Shown: positions 36,805 through 44,813, counted from the stretch's first letter. The stretch is DNA of 64,000 bases from Candidatus Gastranaerophilales bacterium (GCA_944323925.1 CALUUI010000009.1:16411-80410), one strand, 5' to 3'. The notes: generated by a model not told the origin, from the sequence alone. Translations and numbers: made by a program.

Positions 36805-37686
36805 TTATTTGTCCTCCTTTATATATTTAATTACATTATCAATAATAGTTTGCGGAGTAGAAGCTCCGGCTGTTATTCCAATAGTTTTTGCTGAACGAAT
36901 AATATTTTTATATTCGTCTAAATCATTTACATTTTCGATATGTATAGTTTTAACTATGTTACTTAGAATTTCGGCTAAGTGAGAAGTATTTGCACTTTTT
37001 TTAGAGCCTGCAACAATCATTAAGTCGCTGTCTTTAGAAAGTTCAACTGCTTCTTGTTGACGCATTGATGTGCTTTGGCAGATTGTGTTGTAGATTAATA
37101 GTTCTTTGGCCAGAGGTGTCAACTCGGTTATAATTTCATTTAAGGTTGAAATTCTTTGAGTTGTTTGGACAACAATTCCTAGTTTTTTATGTTGTTTAAG
37201 TTTATCTTTGATAGAAGCTATTTGTTGAACAGCGTTAATCACTGCAACATTGTCTGACCAAAGTTTGGCATTCGCATAAATCGCTTCAACTTCAGGATGT
37301 TCGGCCTTTCCAACAATTATTACATAATAGCCCATTTTAGCCAATTCAATTGCTTTTTGTTGTACTTTTTTTACATCGGGACAGGTTAAATCAATAATTT
37401 CAAGGTTTGTTGATTTTAGTTTTTCAAAAATCTCAGGTTCTGCACCGTGGCTTCTTATAACACAATAGCCTGATGTATTTTGTGGTAGTTCAGAAATTGA
37501 GTTTAATGTGACTATACCAAGTTTTTGTAACTCTGAAATTACATATGCATTATGTATAAGTTCACCAAGAATATAAATATTTTTATCGGGGTTTTCTTGC
37601 TTTAATTTGATAACAGTATCTACTGCACGTTTTACTCCGTAACAGAAACCTGCATATTTTGCTAATTTTATATTTTGGTTAGTCAA
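36805..37686 (-). CDS. ispH: 4-hydroxy-3-methylbut-2-enyl diphosphate reductase IspH
   Basis: 293 aa. The [4Fe-4S] enzyme ends the MEP pathway, reducing HMBPP to IPP and DMAPP. The three cluster cysteines are in AGFCYGVKRAV (near 16), DLTCPDVKKVQ (near 100) and YNTICQSTSMRQ (near 197). No ATG fits the 5' end; TTG at 37686 gives the expected N-terminus. An AAAGCAGATT region upstream is a poor ribosome site. It is directly abutted to rpsA; in Clostridia these two are fused in one protein. Confidence 0.96.
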   Translation of the reverse strand: MTNQNIKLAKYAGFCYGVKRAVDTVIKLKQENPDKNIYILGELIHNAYVISELQKLGIVTLNSISELPQNTSGYCVIRSHGAEPEIFEKLKSTNLEIIDLTCPDVKKVQQKAIELAKMGYYVIIVGKAEHPEVEAIYANAKLWSDNVAVINAVQQIASIKDKLKQHKKLGIVVQTTQRISTLNEIITELTPLAKELLIYNTICQSTSMRQQEAVELSKDSDLMIVAGSKKSANTSHLAEILSNIVKTIHIENVNDLDEYKNIIRSAKTIGITAGASTPQTIIDNVIKYIKEDK

Positions 37687-37714
37687 AAAATTTAATCTGC
37701 TTTCTAAAGAACTA

Positions 37715-37729
37715 GAGATAATTTATCTC
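37715..37729. promoter_or_regulatory. Palindrome upstream of ispH, possible operator
   Basis: A perfect 15-base inverted repeat, GAGATAA-T-TTATCTC, extended by ACT/AGT outside with one extra base. It lies about 30 bases before the ispH start, where a repressor could block the promoter. No regulator was identified. Confidence 0.4.
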
Positions 37730-37861
37730 AGTAATATCATTTAATCGTAAACAAATTTTTTTTTCAAGGGTTTTGGATATAACAATTGTTTTTATTTATT
37801 ACCAAAACAGATAATATATGAATATTAGTATTGTAATATTTTAGATGTACAATTTTATATT

Positions 37862-38578
37862 ATGGTGGATTTAGGAATGAAAGTAACAATATTCATAGAT
37901 TTTGACGGAGTTTTATACGATACTTTAAAAGAGGCATACGTTTTGTGCAGATATGTATGTTGGGGTACTGATATTTTTACTCCTATCGAAAAAGAAATTT
38001 ATAATAAATTTTACAGATACAAATTCTTAGTTTTTAATTCTTGGCAATATTTTTATCTTATGAGAACAATAAAAGATTCTAATAATTATACAGATGAGGA
38101 GTTCATTCACAAATATAACTACTACATAACTCATAGAGAAAAGGATAAAGAAGAAATATTTGAAAAAGAATATGCTCAGAAACGCAAATGGCTTATCGAA
38201 AATCATTCTGATTATGTTGACAACCTGGAACAAAAATTTACTTTTATGGATATGATTAATACCCTTGATACAAACAAATATGATATTTTAGTTATTTCAA
38301 GGAAAAATACTTTTGCAATAAAGAGAAAAGGTATAAAATATAAAATTATTGGGAAAGAAGAACTTTCAAACGTTGTTAATAAATCAGAGTTTATAGAAAA
38401 ATATATGGAAGATAATAATGTAAAAAAAGCATTTTTTGTTGATGATAATAGTCATAACCTATTACCTTGTAAAAATATTAAGAATCTTACTTGTATACTT
38501 GCAGGCTGGGGTAATATTGGGATTAACGAAATAGGCTTATCACAAGAAGAAGTATTTAAGAAGATTACAGAAAATTAG
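37862..38578 (+). CDS. HAD-superfamily phosphatase-like protein
   Basis: 238 aa. Motif I (IDFDGVLYDT near 12), a motif II candidate (ISRKN near 147) and an acidic motif IV (FVDDNSHN near 193) place it in the haloacid dehalogenase phosphatase superfamily. The cap region (about 25-120) is helical and Tyr/Phe/Lys-rich. The substrate is unknown. The start may be ATG 37862 (TACAAT -10 box 8 bases upstream, no ribosome site) or the in-frame ATG 37877. It stands alone between divergent ispH and the GGGtGRT gene. Confidence 0.8.
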   Translation: MVDLGMKVTIFIDFDGVLYDTLKEAYVLCRYVCWGTDIFTPIEKEIYNKFYRYKFLVFNSWQYFYLMRTIKDSNNYTDEEFIHKYNYYITHREKDKEEIFEKEYAQKRKWLIENHSDYVDNLEQKFTFMDMINTLDTNKYDILVISRKNTFAIKRKGIKYKIIGKEELSNVVNKSEFIEKYMEDNNVKKAFFVDDNSHNLLPCKNIKNLTCILAGWGNIGINEIGLSQEEVFKKITEN

Positions 38579-38585
38579 TTAAAAT

Positions 38586-38618
38586 AAAAAAGACTACCTT
38601 ATTAAGATAGTCTTTTTA
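38586..38618. terminator. Bidirectional terminator
   Basis: AAAAAGACTA and TAGTCTTTTT pair around an 11-base loop between two convergent genes (HAD protein and GGGtGRT protein). Confidence 0.88.
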
Positions 38619-38639
38619 TTTTTGAAATGTTAAAAACAA

Positions 38640-39638
38640 CTATTTCATAGCATTTTCAACAGCAACGGCAACAGCAACGGTTGCACCAACCATCGGGTTG
38701 TTACCCATACCGATAACGCCCATCATTTCAACGTGAGCCGGAACAGAAGAAGATCCTGCAAATTGAGCATCACCGTGCATTCTACCCATTGTGTCAGTCA
38801 TACCGTAAGAAGCAGGACCTGCTGCAACGTTATCAGGGTGAAGAGTTCTTCCTGTACCACCGCCTGATGCTACTGAGAAGTATTTTCTTCCGTTTTCATA
38901 GCACCATTTTTTGTAAGTACCTGCCACTGGGTGTTGGAAACGTGTTGGGTTAGTTGAGTTACCTGTTATTGATACGTCAACCCCTTCTTTTATCATTATT
39001 GCAACACCTTCTGATACATCATCAGCTCCATAGCATTTTACCTTTGCTCTTTCACCATCTGAGAATGGGGTTTCTTTTAGAACTTTTAATTCGCCTGTTT
39101 TATAATCATATTCAGTTTCTACAGCTGTAAATCCGTTGATTCTTGCAATAATATATGCTGCATCTTTACCTAAACCGTTTAAGATAACTCTTAAAGGTTC
39201 TTTTCTTACTTTGTTAGCATTTCTTGCAATACCAATTGCACCTTCTGCTGCTGCAAATGATTCGTGTCCTGCTAAGAAACAGAAACATTTTGTTTCTTCT
39301 CTTAATAACATTGCACCTAAGTTTCCGTGACCAAGACCTACTTTTCTTGTATCACCTACTGAACCAGGTACTGCAAACGCTTGTAAACCGATTCCGATTG
39401 CTTCTGCTGCGTCTGCTGCATTCTTTATTCCTTTTTTTAGTGCGATTGCACATCCTAATGTATATGCCCAAGATGCATTATCAAAAGCTATTGGCTGAAT
39501 ACCTTTTACTATTTCATCTACATTTATACCTTTTGATAAGCAAAGTTCTTTAGCTTCATCCAATGATTTGAAACCATATTCTGATAAAACTTTAGCAATT
39601 GATGCTTCTCGTCTATCTTGTCCTTCAAATTTTGCCAT
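38640..39638 (-). CDS. GGGtGRT protein
   Basis: 332 aa, rich in Gly/Ala. The signature 'ASGGGTGRTLHPDN' near residue 258 gives the family its name. Other conserved-looking parts are DNASWAYTLGCAIALKKG (near 53), VGDTRKVGLGHGNLGAML (near 94) and the end 'VIGMGNNPMVGATVAVAVAVE'. The biochemical role is, as far as I know, not established. It is co-oriented with an iron-sulfur scaffold-like gene 56 bases upstream, a pairing that recurs in anaerobes. Two cysteines (near 118, 120) and one in 'KKWCYENG' could bind metal or a cluster. Confidence 0.92.
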   Translation of the reverse strand: MAKFEGQDRREASIAKVLSEYGFKSLDEAKELCLSKGINVDEIVKGIQPIAFDNASWAYTLGCAIALKKGIKNAADAAEAIGIGLQAFAVPGSVGDTRKVGLGHGNLGAMLLREETKCFCFLAGHESFAAAEGAIGIARNANKVRKEPLRVILNGLGKDAAYIIARINGFTAVETEYDYKTGELKVLKETPFSDGERAKVKCYGADDVSEGVAIMIKEGVDVSITGNSTNPTRFQHPVAGTYKKWCYENGRKYFSVASGGGTGRTLHPDNVAAGPASYGMTDTMGRMHGDAQFAGSSSVPAHVEMMGVIGMGNNPMVGATVAVAVAVENAMK

Positions 39639-39694
39639 TTTATCTTTCCTTATAACTTAATTACTGTAACTATTTAATTATTTTTATTTTTTAA

Positions 39695-40396
39695 CTATGC
39701 TTCACGAGGATCGATAGTTTTAACGGCGTCAGCAAATCTGCCGTATGTACCGATATTCTTTTCATAAGCCTCTTTTGGATCAACACCTTTCTTGATTGCA
39801 TCCATTACTTTTCCAAGGTTTACAAACTTATAACCGATTACTTCATTGTTCTTATCTAAACCTAATTCTAAAACATAGCCTTCTGCTAATTCAAGGTATC
39901 TTACACCTTTTTGCTTAGTTGAGTGAATTGTACCAACTTGTGATCTTAAACCTTTACCTAAATCTTCAAGTCCTGCACCGATTGGTAAACCGTTTTCTGA
40001 GAATGCAGTTTGAGTACGACCGTAAACGATTTGTAAGAATAATTCTCTCATCGCTACGTTAATAGCATCACAAACCAAGTCTGTATTTAATGCTTCTAAA
40101 ATGGTTTTGCCAGGTAAAATTTCGCCTGCCATTGCTGCAGAGTGAGTCATACCTGAACATCCTAATGTTTCTACTAATGCTTCTTGTATAATCCCATCTT
40201 TTACGTTTAATGTTAATTTACAAGTACCTTGTTGTGGTGCACAACATCCACAACCGTGAGTTAAGCCTGAAATTTGGCTTATTTCTTTACATTTTGTCCA
40301 TTGACCTTCTTGAGGAATTGGAGCCGGAATACCTTTTACTCCGCGTGCTACACAGCATTTTTCTTCAATTTCCTTAGTCAGTTGAATATGATCCAT
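39695..40396 (-). CDS. NifU-like iron-sulfur cluster scaffold partner of GGGtGRT
   Basis: 233 aa. The middle part, TLGCSGMTHSAAMAGEIL (near 88), resembles the IscU/NifU N-domain with its Cys-Ser-Gly-Met loop. It differs from a housekeeping scaffold by an N-terminal Cys cluster (GCGCCAPQQGTC near 48) and a different C-terminal part (LELGLDKNNEVIGYKF). Neighbouring GGGtGRT suggests a dedicated cluster-assembly pair. AGGAGG lies about 8 bases before ATG. Confidence 0.88.
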   Translation of the reverse strand: MDHIQLTKEIEEKCCVARGVKGIPAPIPQEGQWTKCKEISQISGLTHGCGCCAPQQGTCKLTLNVKDGIIQEALVETLGCSGMTHSAAMAGEILPGKTILEALNTDLVCDAINVAMRELFLQIVYGRTQTAFSENGLPIGAGLEDLGKGLRSQVGTIHSTKQKGVRYLELAEGYVLELGLDKNNEVIGYKFVNLGKVMDAIKKGVDPKEAYEKNIGTYGRFADAVKTIDPREA

Positions 40397-40597
40397 TTGT
40401 CCTCCTTTATTGTCTTTTTATTACAATAGAACTATTCATTAACTCTCTTTTTAGAGTTCTTAATAATAAACTCTACATGTTTATGTTATCGCAAACATAA
40501 TTTTTGTGTAATAGTTTTGTTTTTTCTTTCTCTACTTCACATTCCATAATAAAAAAATAATAATTTAGAACAAAAAATAATTTAAAAGCTATTAAAA
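40397..40597. other. Intergenic region, nothing recognised
   Basis: About 200 AT-rich bases between the NifU-like gene and the ART-like gene, both minus. It holds small hairpins and the NifU-like gene's leader, but no convincing RNA or gene. Confidence 0.4.
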
Positions 40598-41323
40598 TTA
40601 AAACATAGCATCAAGACCTTTTGATTCCGGTTGACCTGTAAATAGTTTTTTAAATACATTTAGTACTATGTTCTTTTGCTCGTCTTTTGTCCACGTTTGT
40701 AGCGATTTTAAGCTCAATTTAGGAATATCACTCATCCCGACTAATTCAATTTGCTCAACTGGAATAGCTCCTTGGTAAATATATTCTATTGCCTCTTTTC
40801 TTTGTTTATATAAATTAGCATCTTTGGCAGGTGCTCCTGTTTCTATGTGCGGAATAATTTCTTCTGATAATGAACTTTTACATAACTTGTTTTGACTTCT
40901 TATTTTTAGCATATCGTGATCTAAATATTTTGTAGGTATTCGCAAACAAATAACTTTTCTGGTACCTTTTGATACCTGACCTAATAATCCTAATGATAAA
41001 TATATACCATCTTTATTTTTCGGTAAGGCTTTATTCCAATCGTTTGAAGTTCTCCAATATTTCCCGATATTTTCTAATTCAGTAAGAAAAACCCCTTCAT
41101 AATCTAAATAAGAATCTTGTGATGTATTTATTTTCCCTGATTTTAAAATATTTTTGTAATTCGTTTCAGTGGTAAGGTGGTAAAGATATCGTTTGACTTT
41201 GTGTTTACCATAACGCGTACCGCTTTGAACACAATCACTTGCTAAATCTACTATAACATTTGATTGTGGTTCAATCTTTTTTAATGCAGTATTAATTGTT
41301 TTTGATATAGCATTTATATTCAT
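40598..41323 (-). CDS. ART-fold (DarT/RNA phosphotransferase-like) protein, putative
   Basis: 241 aa, identified only by motif. 'YLYHLTTETNYKNILKSGKI' (about residues 46-65, with His 49) matches the opening of DarT and related ADP-ribosyltransferase-fold proteins ('Y-H-x-T ... NL ... IL ... G'). The stretch 'RKEAIEYIYQGAIPVEQI' (about 175-191, Glu 177/180) matches the DarT-like catalytic-Glu region. No toxin immunity partner such as DarG is adjacent, so a toxin role is unproven. GGGG lies about 7 bases before ATG. It begins the accessory-looking stretch. Confidence 0.55.
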   Translation of the reverse strand: MNINAISKTINTALKKIEPQSNVIVDLASDCVQSGTRYGKHKVKRYLYHLTTETNYKNILKSGKINTSQDSYLDYEGVFLTELENIGKYWRTSNDWNKALPKNKDGIYLSLGLLGQVSKGTRKVICLRIPTKYLDHDMLKIRSQNKLCKSSLSEEIIPHIETGAPAKDANLYKQRKEAIEYIYQGAIPVEQIELVGMSDIPKLSLKSLQTWTKDEQKNIVLNVFKKLFTGQPESKGLDAMF

Positions 41324-41416
41324 TTAATTCCCCATATATATTATATAAAGTAATTTTAGTAGTAAAAATTGCTATATACTGATTTTGGAAAAATTACAAT
41401 TTATTCCGCTTATATA

Positions 41417-41623
41417 TTAACCGCCACAAACTTTACAAGGAATTCCACCACGTTTAATGGCTTCTTTTTTATCTATTTTTATACAATTTACTGTACATCT
41501 GTTTGCCCATTGACACCAGACTTTATGGTATTTATATGTTTTTGTATTAAAGACAACAGTTTCAGCGAGTGCTGTTGTAGCAAATAGTATAAAAGTTAAA
41601 AATAACGCTAAAATCTTTTTCAT
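41417..41623 (-). CDS. Small exported Cys-rich protein (Ada-zinc-like)
   Basis: 68 aa. A clear signal peptide (Lys 2-3, hydrophobic core 4-17, Ala-Leu-Ala-Glu site near 21) exports it. The mature part has Cys residues in 'KVWCQWANRCTVNC' and 'GGIPCKVCGG'; the layout 'Y-H-x-x-x-C ... R-G-G-I-P-C-K-V-C' resembles the four-Cys zinc motif of Ada N-domains and thermonuclease-linked tails. A zinc- or redox-binding envelope protein is likely. TATAAT lies 8 bases upstream of ATG with no ribosome site, so the message may be leaderless. Confidence 0.65.
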   Translation of the reverse strand: MKKILALFLTFILFATTALAETVVFNTKTYKYHKVWCQWANRCTVNCIKIDKKEAIKRGGIPCKVCGG

Positions 41624-41693
41624 ATTTACTAATTATATTAAATAATGTGATTATTGAAAATTAGCCAAGTTTCTTAACTTATTTAATGATTAA

Positions 41694-41796
41694 AAATTCG
41701 GCGAAGGCGGGATTGTCTTTCTCGGCAGCGATAAACGAGTCTCCGTGTTTTGCTCAACACTTAGGTGTATCGCAAAAGCACTCCGCTCTCTGCTGC
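41694..41796. repeat. Dispersed copy of the tRNA-Ser-linked repeat module
   Basis: This 103-base stretch matches 44251-44353 of the tRNA-Ser array with three mismatches by eye. Its left end again carries a 16-base tRNA 3'-end-like sequence, changed at one acceptor base. No tRNA gene adjoins it here, so the module has been copied or left behind. The 275-bp gap between the small exported protein and the HExxH gene holds nothing else recognisable. Confidence 0.85.
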
Positions 41797-41898
41797 ATTG
41801 TATCCGAATCTTATATAAGTTTATATTAATATTTGAATTAATAAAAATTTGTAGTAAAAATGATTGTTTTAACCTTTTGGTTGAGTGAAAACCAACTA

Positions 41899-42918
41899 TT
41901 AATCTGTAAGCGCTACAATTGAGCGCCAACGTCTTCCGGATTTAAAAGCCTCTTTTTCCAATATTCCTCTTTCATATCGGTCTTTATCAATAGAATGTGG
42001 AATATAGGTTCTCGCTCCTTCTATATAATTTAAACTTTTTTGATATTTTACAGATCCTTTTCGAAATGGTTTTAAATGCCCAAAAACTCTATCTAAATTA
42101 ATTTTAGCCGTTTCTTTGTCAAATATTTGTTCTTTCCCGCCAAATGATACGCTAAAATCTACCTTGTCTCTTAATCCACAACTTCTTAGTACTTTTTGTA
42201 AATTTTCAAGTGATTGACCAGTGCTTTTAGCTATTTCAGCCAAAGTCTCATTAGGTTGTGCTAATAAATTCCCCACAATTCTTCTTGGATAATTCTCTGC
42301 TATAGCATCCAAATATTTATCTAGAGAAGCTCTATAAGACATTTCTGTTTGTTTTACATGTATAAATTCGTGTATTAAATATTCAATAATATCAGCTTTC
42401 TTTGAGCCATCAAGTTTTGACGTAGTATCAGCGCAAAGATGCATAACGCAATTTGTCAGCTCCCAGCCGGCATTGCTAGTACTATATTTATCCAAGACTA
42501 AAGGGATATTAATATCTTTATATCCAAAATCTTTTTTGATTTGTTCAAATGCTTTTTGACAAAATTCATTTGTATCTTTTATATAGCTCAACTTTTGATA
42601 AGAATTCAACTTTTCTATCGTATTTTCTATAGAAAATTTTTTGCAAAATATAGAAGAAAAACAGCGGGACATTGATCTTAAAACTAGCATACAAGGTTGA
42701 GCCTTCCCAAATATACTATCTTTATAACTAATGCTTGTATCATCTTGGGAGAAATTTGCTTTTGCTAATATTTTTTTATCTTTTGAAGAAATTTTTACAG
42801 TATCTCCTATTAGAGATGATTGTTTTATTTTTAAATTCTGGTTAGATTTAATTTTTTCTAGTAAACTTATTGTTTTAAATTGTTTTGAATATAATAATCG
42901 AGTATTTTTTATTGGCAT
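41899..42918 (-). CDS. Putative zincin-type metallopeptidase (HExxH)
   Basis: 339 aa from ATG 42918, preferred over TTG 42924 because AAGG lies 8 bases upstream. 'YLIHEFIHVKQTE' near residues 180-192 contains HExxH, the zinc site of many metallopeptidases; a third ligand could be Glu in 'ILEKEAFKSG' near the C-terminus. A region of about 215-250 (QPNETLAEIAKSTGQSL) looks LysM- or HTH-like. There is no signal peptide. The family is not recognised. Position in a stretch of unrelated small genes beside a tRNA array suggests acquired DNA. Confidence 0.6.
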   Translation of the reverse strand: MPIKNTRLLYSKQFKTISLLEKIKSNQNLKIKQSSLIGDTVKISSKDKKILAKANFSQDDTSISYKDSIFGKAQPCMLVLRSMSRCFSSIFCKKFSIENTIEKLNSYQKLSYIKDTNEFCQKAFEQIKKDFGYKDINIPLVLDKYSTSNAGWELTNCVMHLCADTTSKLDGSKKADIIEYLIHEFIHVKQTEMSYRASLDKYLDAIAENYPRRIVGNLLAQPNETLAEIAKSTGQSLENLQKVLRSCGLRDKVDFSVSFGGKEQIFDKETAKINLDRVFGHLKPFRKGSVKYQKSLNYIEGARTYIPHSIDKDRYERGILEKEAFKSGRRWRSIVALTD

Positions 42919-43012
42919 ATACAAACCTTCCTACTAAGCTAAAACACATAGAGCTTAAAAATTGCCTTTTATATAAAGAACTATTAAGCAATTGAATTCT
43001 GCTACAAGAAAT

Positions 43013-43160
43013 TAGTATGTAGGTCGGATTTGTAAGAACCGACAAAAACTTATTTTCAAAAATTTACCTTGACCAGCAAAAGAGAAATCTGACGATTTGT
43101 ATGGCAAAAGGTTTAATTGCATACTAGTATGTAGGTAGGGGGCTTCTACCCAAACAACAC
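43013..43160. repeat. Pair of 12-base direct repeats with hairpins
   Basis: TAGTATGTAGGT occurs at 43013-43024 and 43125-43136. Each copy runs directly into a short inverted repeat (GTCGG...CCGAC and GGTAG...CTACC). The roughly 112-base spacing and shared layout suggest two members of a small hairpin repeat family, or a decayed MITE-like insertion. Confidence 0.5.
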
Positions 43161-43203
43161 AAAAAACAGTAGGTTGGTTTTATTTTAAATCAACCTACTA
43201 AAT
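43161..43203 (-). terminator. Terminator of the 73-aa gene
   Basis: AGTAGGTTG and CAACCTACT pair with a long AT-rich loop. On the minus strand it is followed by a T-run and lies 20 bases after the stop of the Pro-rich protein. Confidence 0.75.
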
Positions 43204-43220
43204 ATTATTAATTGTTGCTT

Positions 43221-43442
43221 TTATTTAAATTTGGGAATGTTAGGATTATCAAGATTCTTAAGGATTTCTTGTATATCTGGTGCTGGTCCGTTATATGGTT
43301 GAGGCTTAGGGGTTATTCCTCCTCCTGAATTTTTAGGGGTTGGTTCTGCTTCAAGTTTTTGAGGTTCCATTTCTAGATCCTTGTTTATATTGTTCTTCCA
43401 ATTTGGATTTATGTAAAAATTTCTGTTTACGTTTATACTCAT
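43221..43442 (-). CDS. Unknown 73-aa Pro/Asn-rich protein
   Basis: Not recognised. The N-terminal 20 residues are Asn/Ile-rich (NVNRNFYINPNW), followed by Glu/Pro and Gly-Gly-Gly turns, then 'PDIQEILKNLDNPNIPKFK'. It looks disordered with a short helical end. A GGG ribosome site is about 10 bases before ATG and a terminator follows, so it is probably expressed. Confidence 0.5.
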   Translation of the reverse strand: MSINVNRNFYINPNWKNNINKDLEMEPQKLEAEPTPKNSGGGITPKPQPYNGPAPDIQEILKNLDNPNIPKFK

Positions 43443-43728
43443 AAGATTGTGCCCTTTCTTTTTTTATTATTAACTCTGTAAGCTTACATGTGCAATAACG
43501 GCCATTTTTCTAAAAACTTTAGTAATTATGCTGAATTTGTTACAATTCGGAGTCGTTTTAAATAATATAAAATACAAAAGCCTATATATATTAAGTTTCA
43601 TGGGTTTACAATTGTTAATAATACTTAATATTTCTGATGAAAAATTGCTTTTATACGCTCAAAATATTAGATAGTATTAAGCGTATTAAATCATTTTATT
43701 ATCCTATATATAATCTTAAAATAAATAT
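43443..43728. other. Intergenic region between divergent genes
   Basis: 286 bases with no gene that I can support. Runs of A/T and likely promoters in both directions. A TATAAT lies 14 bases before the XRE gene ATG. Confidence 0.4.
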
Positions 43729-44082
43729 ATGGTTGACGTAACAAAGATATTTGGGAAAAGATTGCAACAAATTAGAAAAATGCGTGGTTTGACTCAAGCC
43801 GAGCTTGCAGAGCTTGTTAATTTAGAGGTCTCTACAATTTCAAGAATAGAAAAAGGCACTCAGTATCCGAAACCAGAAAATGTTAATAAATTTGTTGAAA
43901 TTCTAAATGTAGAACTTAAGGATTTTTATACATTTACTTTTGTTGAAAAATCACGAGAAGAGCTAATAAAATCAATACATTCTATTATTGAAAAGTCTAC
44001 GATGAAAGATTTGCAGTTCTATGACAGAATGATGCAGCTACATGTAATATATAAAAGCCATTATAAGGGTAAAGTTCTCTAA
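43729..44082 (+). CDS. XRE-family transcriptional regulator
   Basis: 117 aa. An N-terminal Cro/C1-type helix-turn-helix (about 10-62; LTQAELAELVNLEVSTISRIEKG) is followed by a helical C-terminal part that may dimerise. Such regulators often control neighbouring mobile or defence genes. It sits next to the tRNA-Ser repeat array. TATAAT 14 bases upstream and the absence of a ribosome site suggest a very short leader. Confidence 0.9.
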   Translation: MVDVTKIFGKRLQQIRKMRGLTQAELAELVNLEVSTISRIEKGTQYPKPENVNKFVEILNVELKDFYTFTFVEKSREELIKSIHSIIEKSTMKDLQFYDRMMQLHVIYKSHYKGKVL

Positions 44083-44160
44083 TATATTTATTCGGTATGT
44101 AGCTTGTTTTTTACCCTAATAACACTAAATTATGTTTCTTAGGTTTAGTTTACCAAATTT

Positions 44161-44610
44161 GCTCTCTGCTGCCTCGCACTCGAACCTAATCCAAGCTCCG
44201 CTTGGCGGGTTCTCATCCCGCATAAAAAAAGCCCAATATCGGGCTTTGTTAAATTCGGAGAAGGCGGGATTGTCTTTCTCGGCAGCGATAAACGAGTCTA
44301 CGTGTTTTGCTCAACACTTTGGTGTATCGCAAAAGCACTCCGCTCTCTGCTGCCTCGCGTTCGAACCTAATCCAAGCTCCGCTTGGCGGGTTCTCATCCC
44401 GCATAAAAAAGCCCAATATCGGGCTTTGTTAAATTCGGAGAAGGCGGGATTGTCTTTCTCGGCAGCGATAAACGAGTCTACGTGTTTTGCTCAACACTTT
44501 GGTGTATCGCAAAAGCACTCCGCTCTCTGCTGCCTCGCGTTCGAACCTAATCCAAGCTCCGCTTGGCGGGTTCTCATCCCGCATAAAAAAGCCCAATATC
44601 GGGCTTTGTT
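44161..44610. repeat. 180-bp tandem array joined to tRNA-Ser 3' end
   Basis: Two identical 180-bp units (44251-44430 and 44431-44610) plus a 90-bp partial unit (44161-44250). Each full unit opens with AAATTCGGAGAAGGCGGGAT, the complement of the last 16-17 bases of the adjacent tRNA-Ser plus its flank, then diverges from the tRNA. It continues with inverted repeats (GCGATA...TATCGC; GTGTT...AACAC; GGCAG...CTGCC; CCAAGC...GCTTGG; GCGGG...CCCGC) and ends in the same hairpin terminator that follows the tRNA. Read on the tRNA strand, each unit also holds a GGTTCGAA box like a T-loop. A frame open through the array (44132-44683) is not a gene. Confidence 0.92.
44585..44607 (-). terminator. tRNA-Ser terminator (repeated in each array unit)
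   Basis: AAAGCCCGATATTGGGCTTT on the minus strand, followed by T-residues, directly after the tRNA 3' end. Copies at about 44224-44247 and 44405-44427 end each repeat unit. Confidence 0.85.
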
Positions 44611-44615
44611 AAATT

Positions 44616-44702
44616 CGGAGAAGGCGGGATTCGAACCCGCGGTGAAGTTGCCCCCACACAAACGTTCCAGGTTTGCACCTTAAACCACTCGGACACCTCT
44701 CC
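44616..44702 (-). tRNA. tRNA-Ser(GGA)
   Basis: Acceptor GGAGAGG pairs with CTTCTCC, discriminator G73. The anticodon stem CAAAC/GTTTG encloses loop CTGGAAC with anticodon GGA. A long variable arm and a T-arm with GGGTTCGAATCCC are present, as class II tRNA-Ser requires. CCA is not encoded. The last bases are duplicated in the tandem array downstream of its 3' end. Confidence 0.96.
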
Positions 44703-44783
44703 TTTTTGGTCTTTCTTTACTCCATTCTACTAAAAGAGTCTTTTATTGTAAATACTTATTCATCTCTCCCTTTTTGAACACTT

Positions 44784-44813
44784 TAAAAGCGCCTTGGTGT
44801 AGGCGCTTTTTAT
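44784..44813. terminator. Hairpin terminator
   Basis: AAAAGCGCC and GGCGCTTTT pair with an 8-base loop, followed by T-residues on the plus strand and a weaker T-run on the minus strand. It lies after the Gly/His-rich gene on the minus strand. Confidence 0.8.

Noticed and set aside
44161..44610. CRISPR array
   Set aside because: Units are 180 bp, identical throughout and have no unique spacers; no cas genes are nearby.
44132..44683. 183-codon plus-strand frame across the tRNA-Ser array
   Set aside because: It is open only because the 180-bp unit is a multiple of three; it repeats the same peptide, runs through the tRNA and has no ribosome site.
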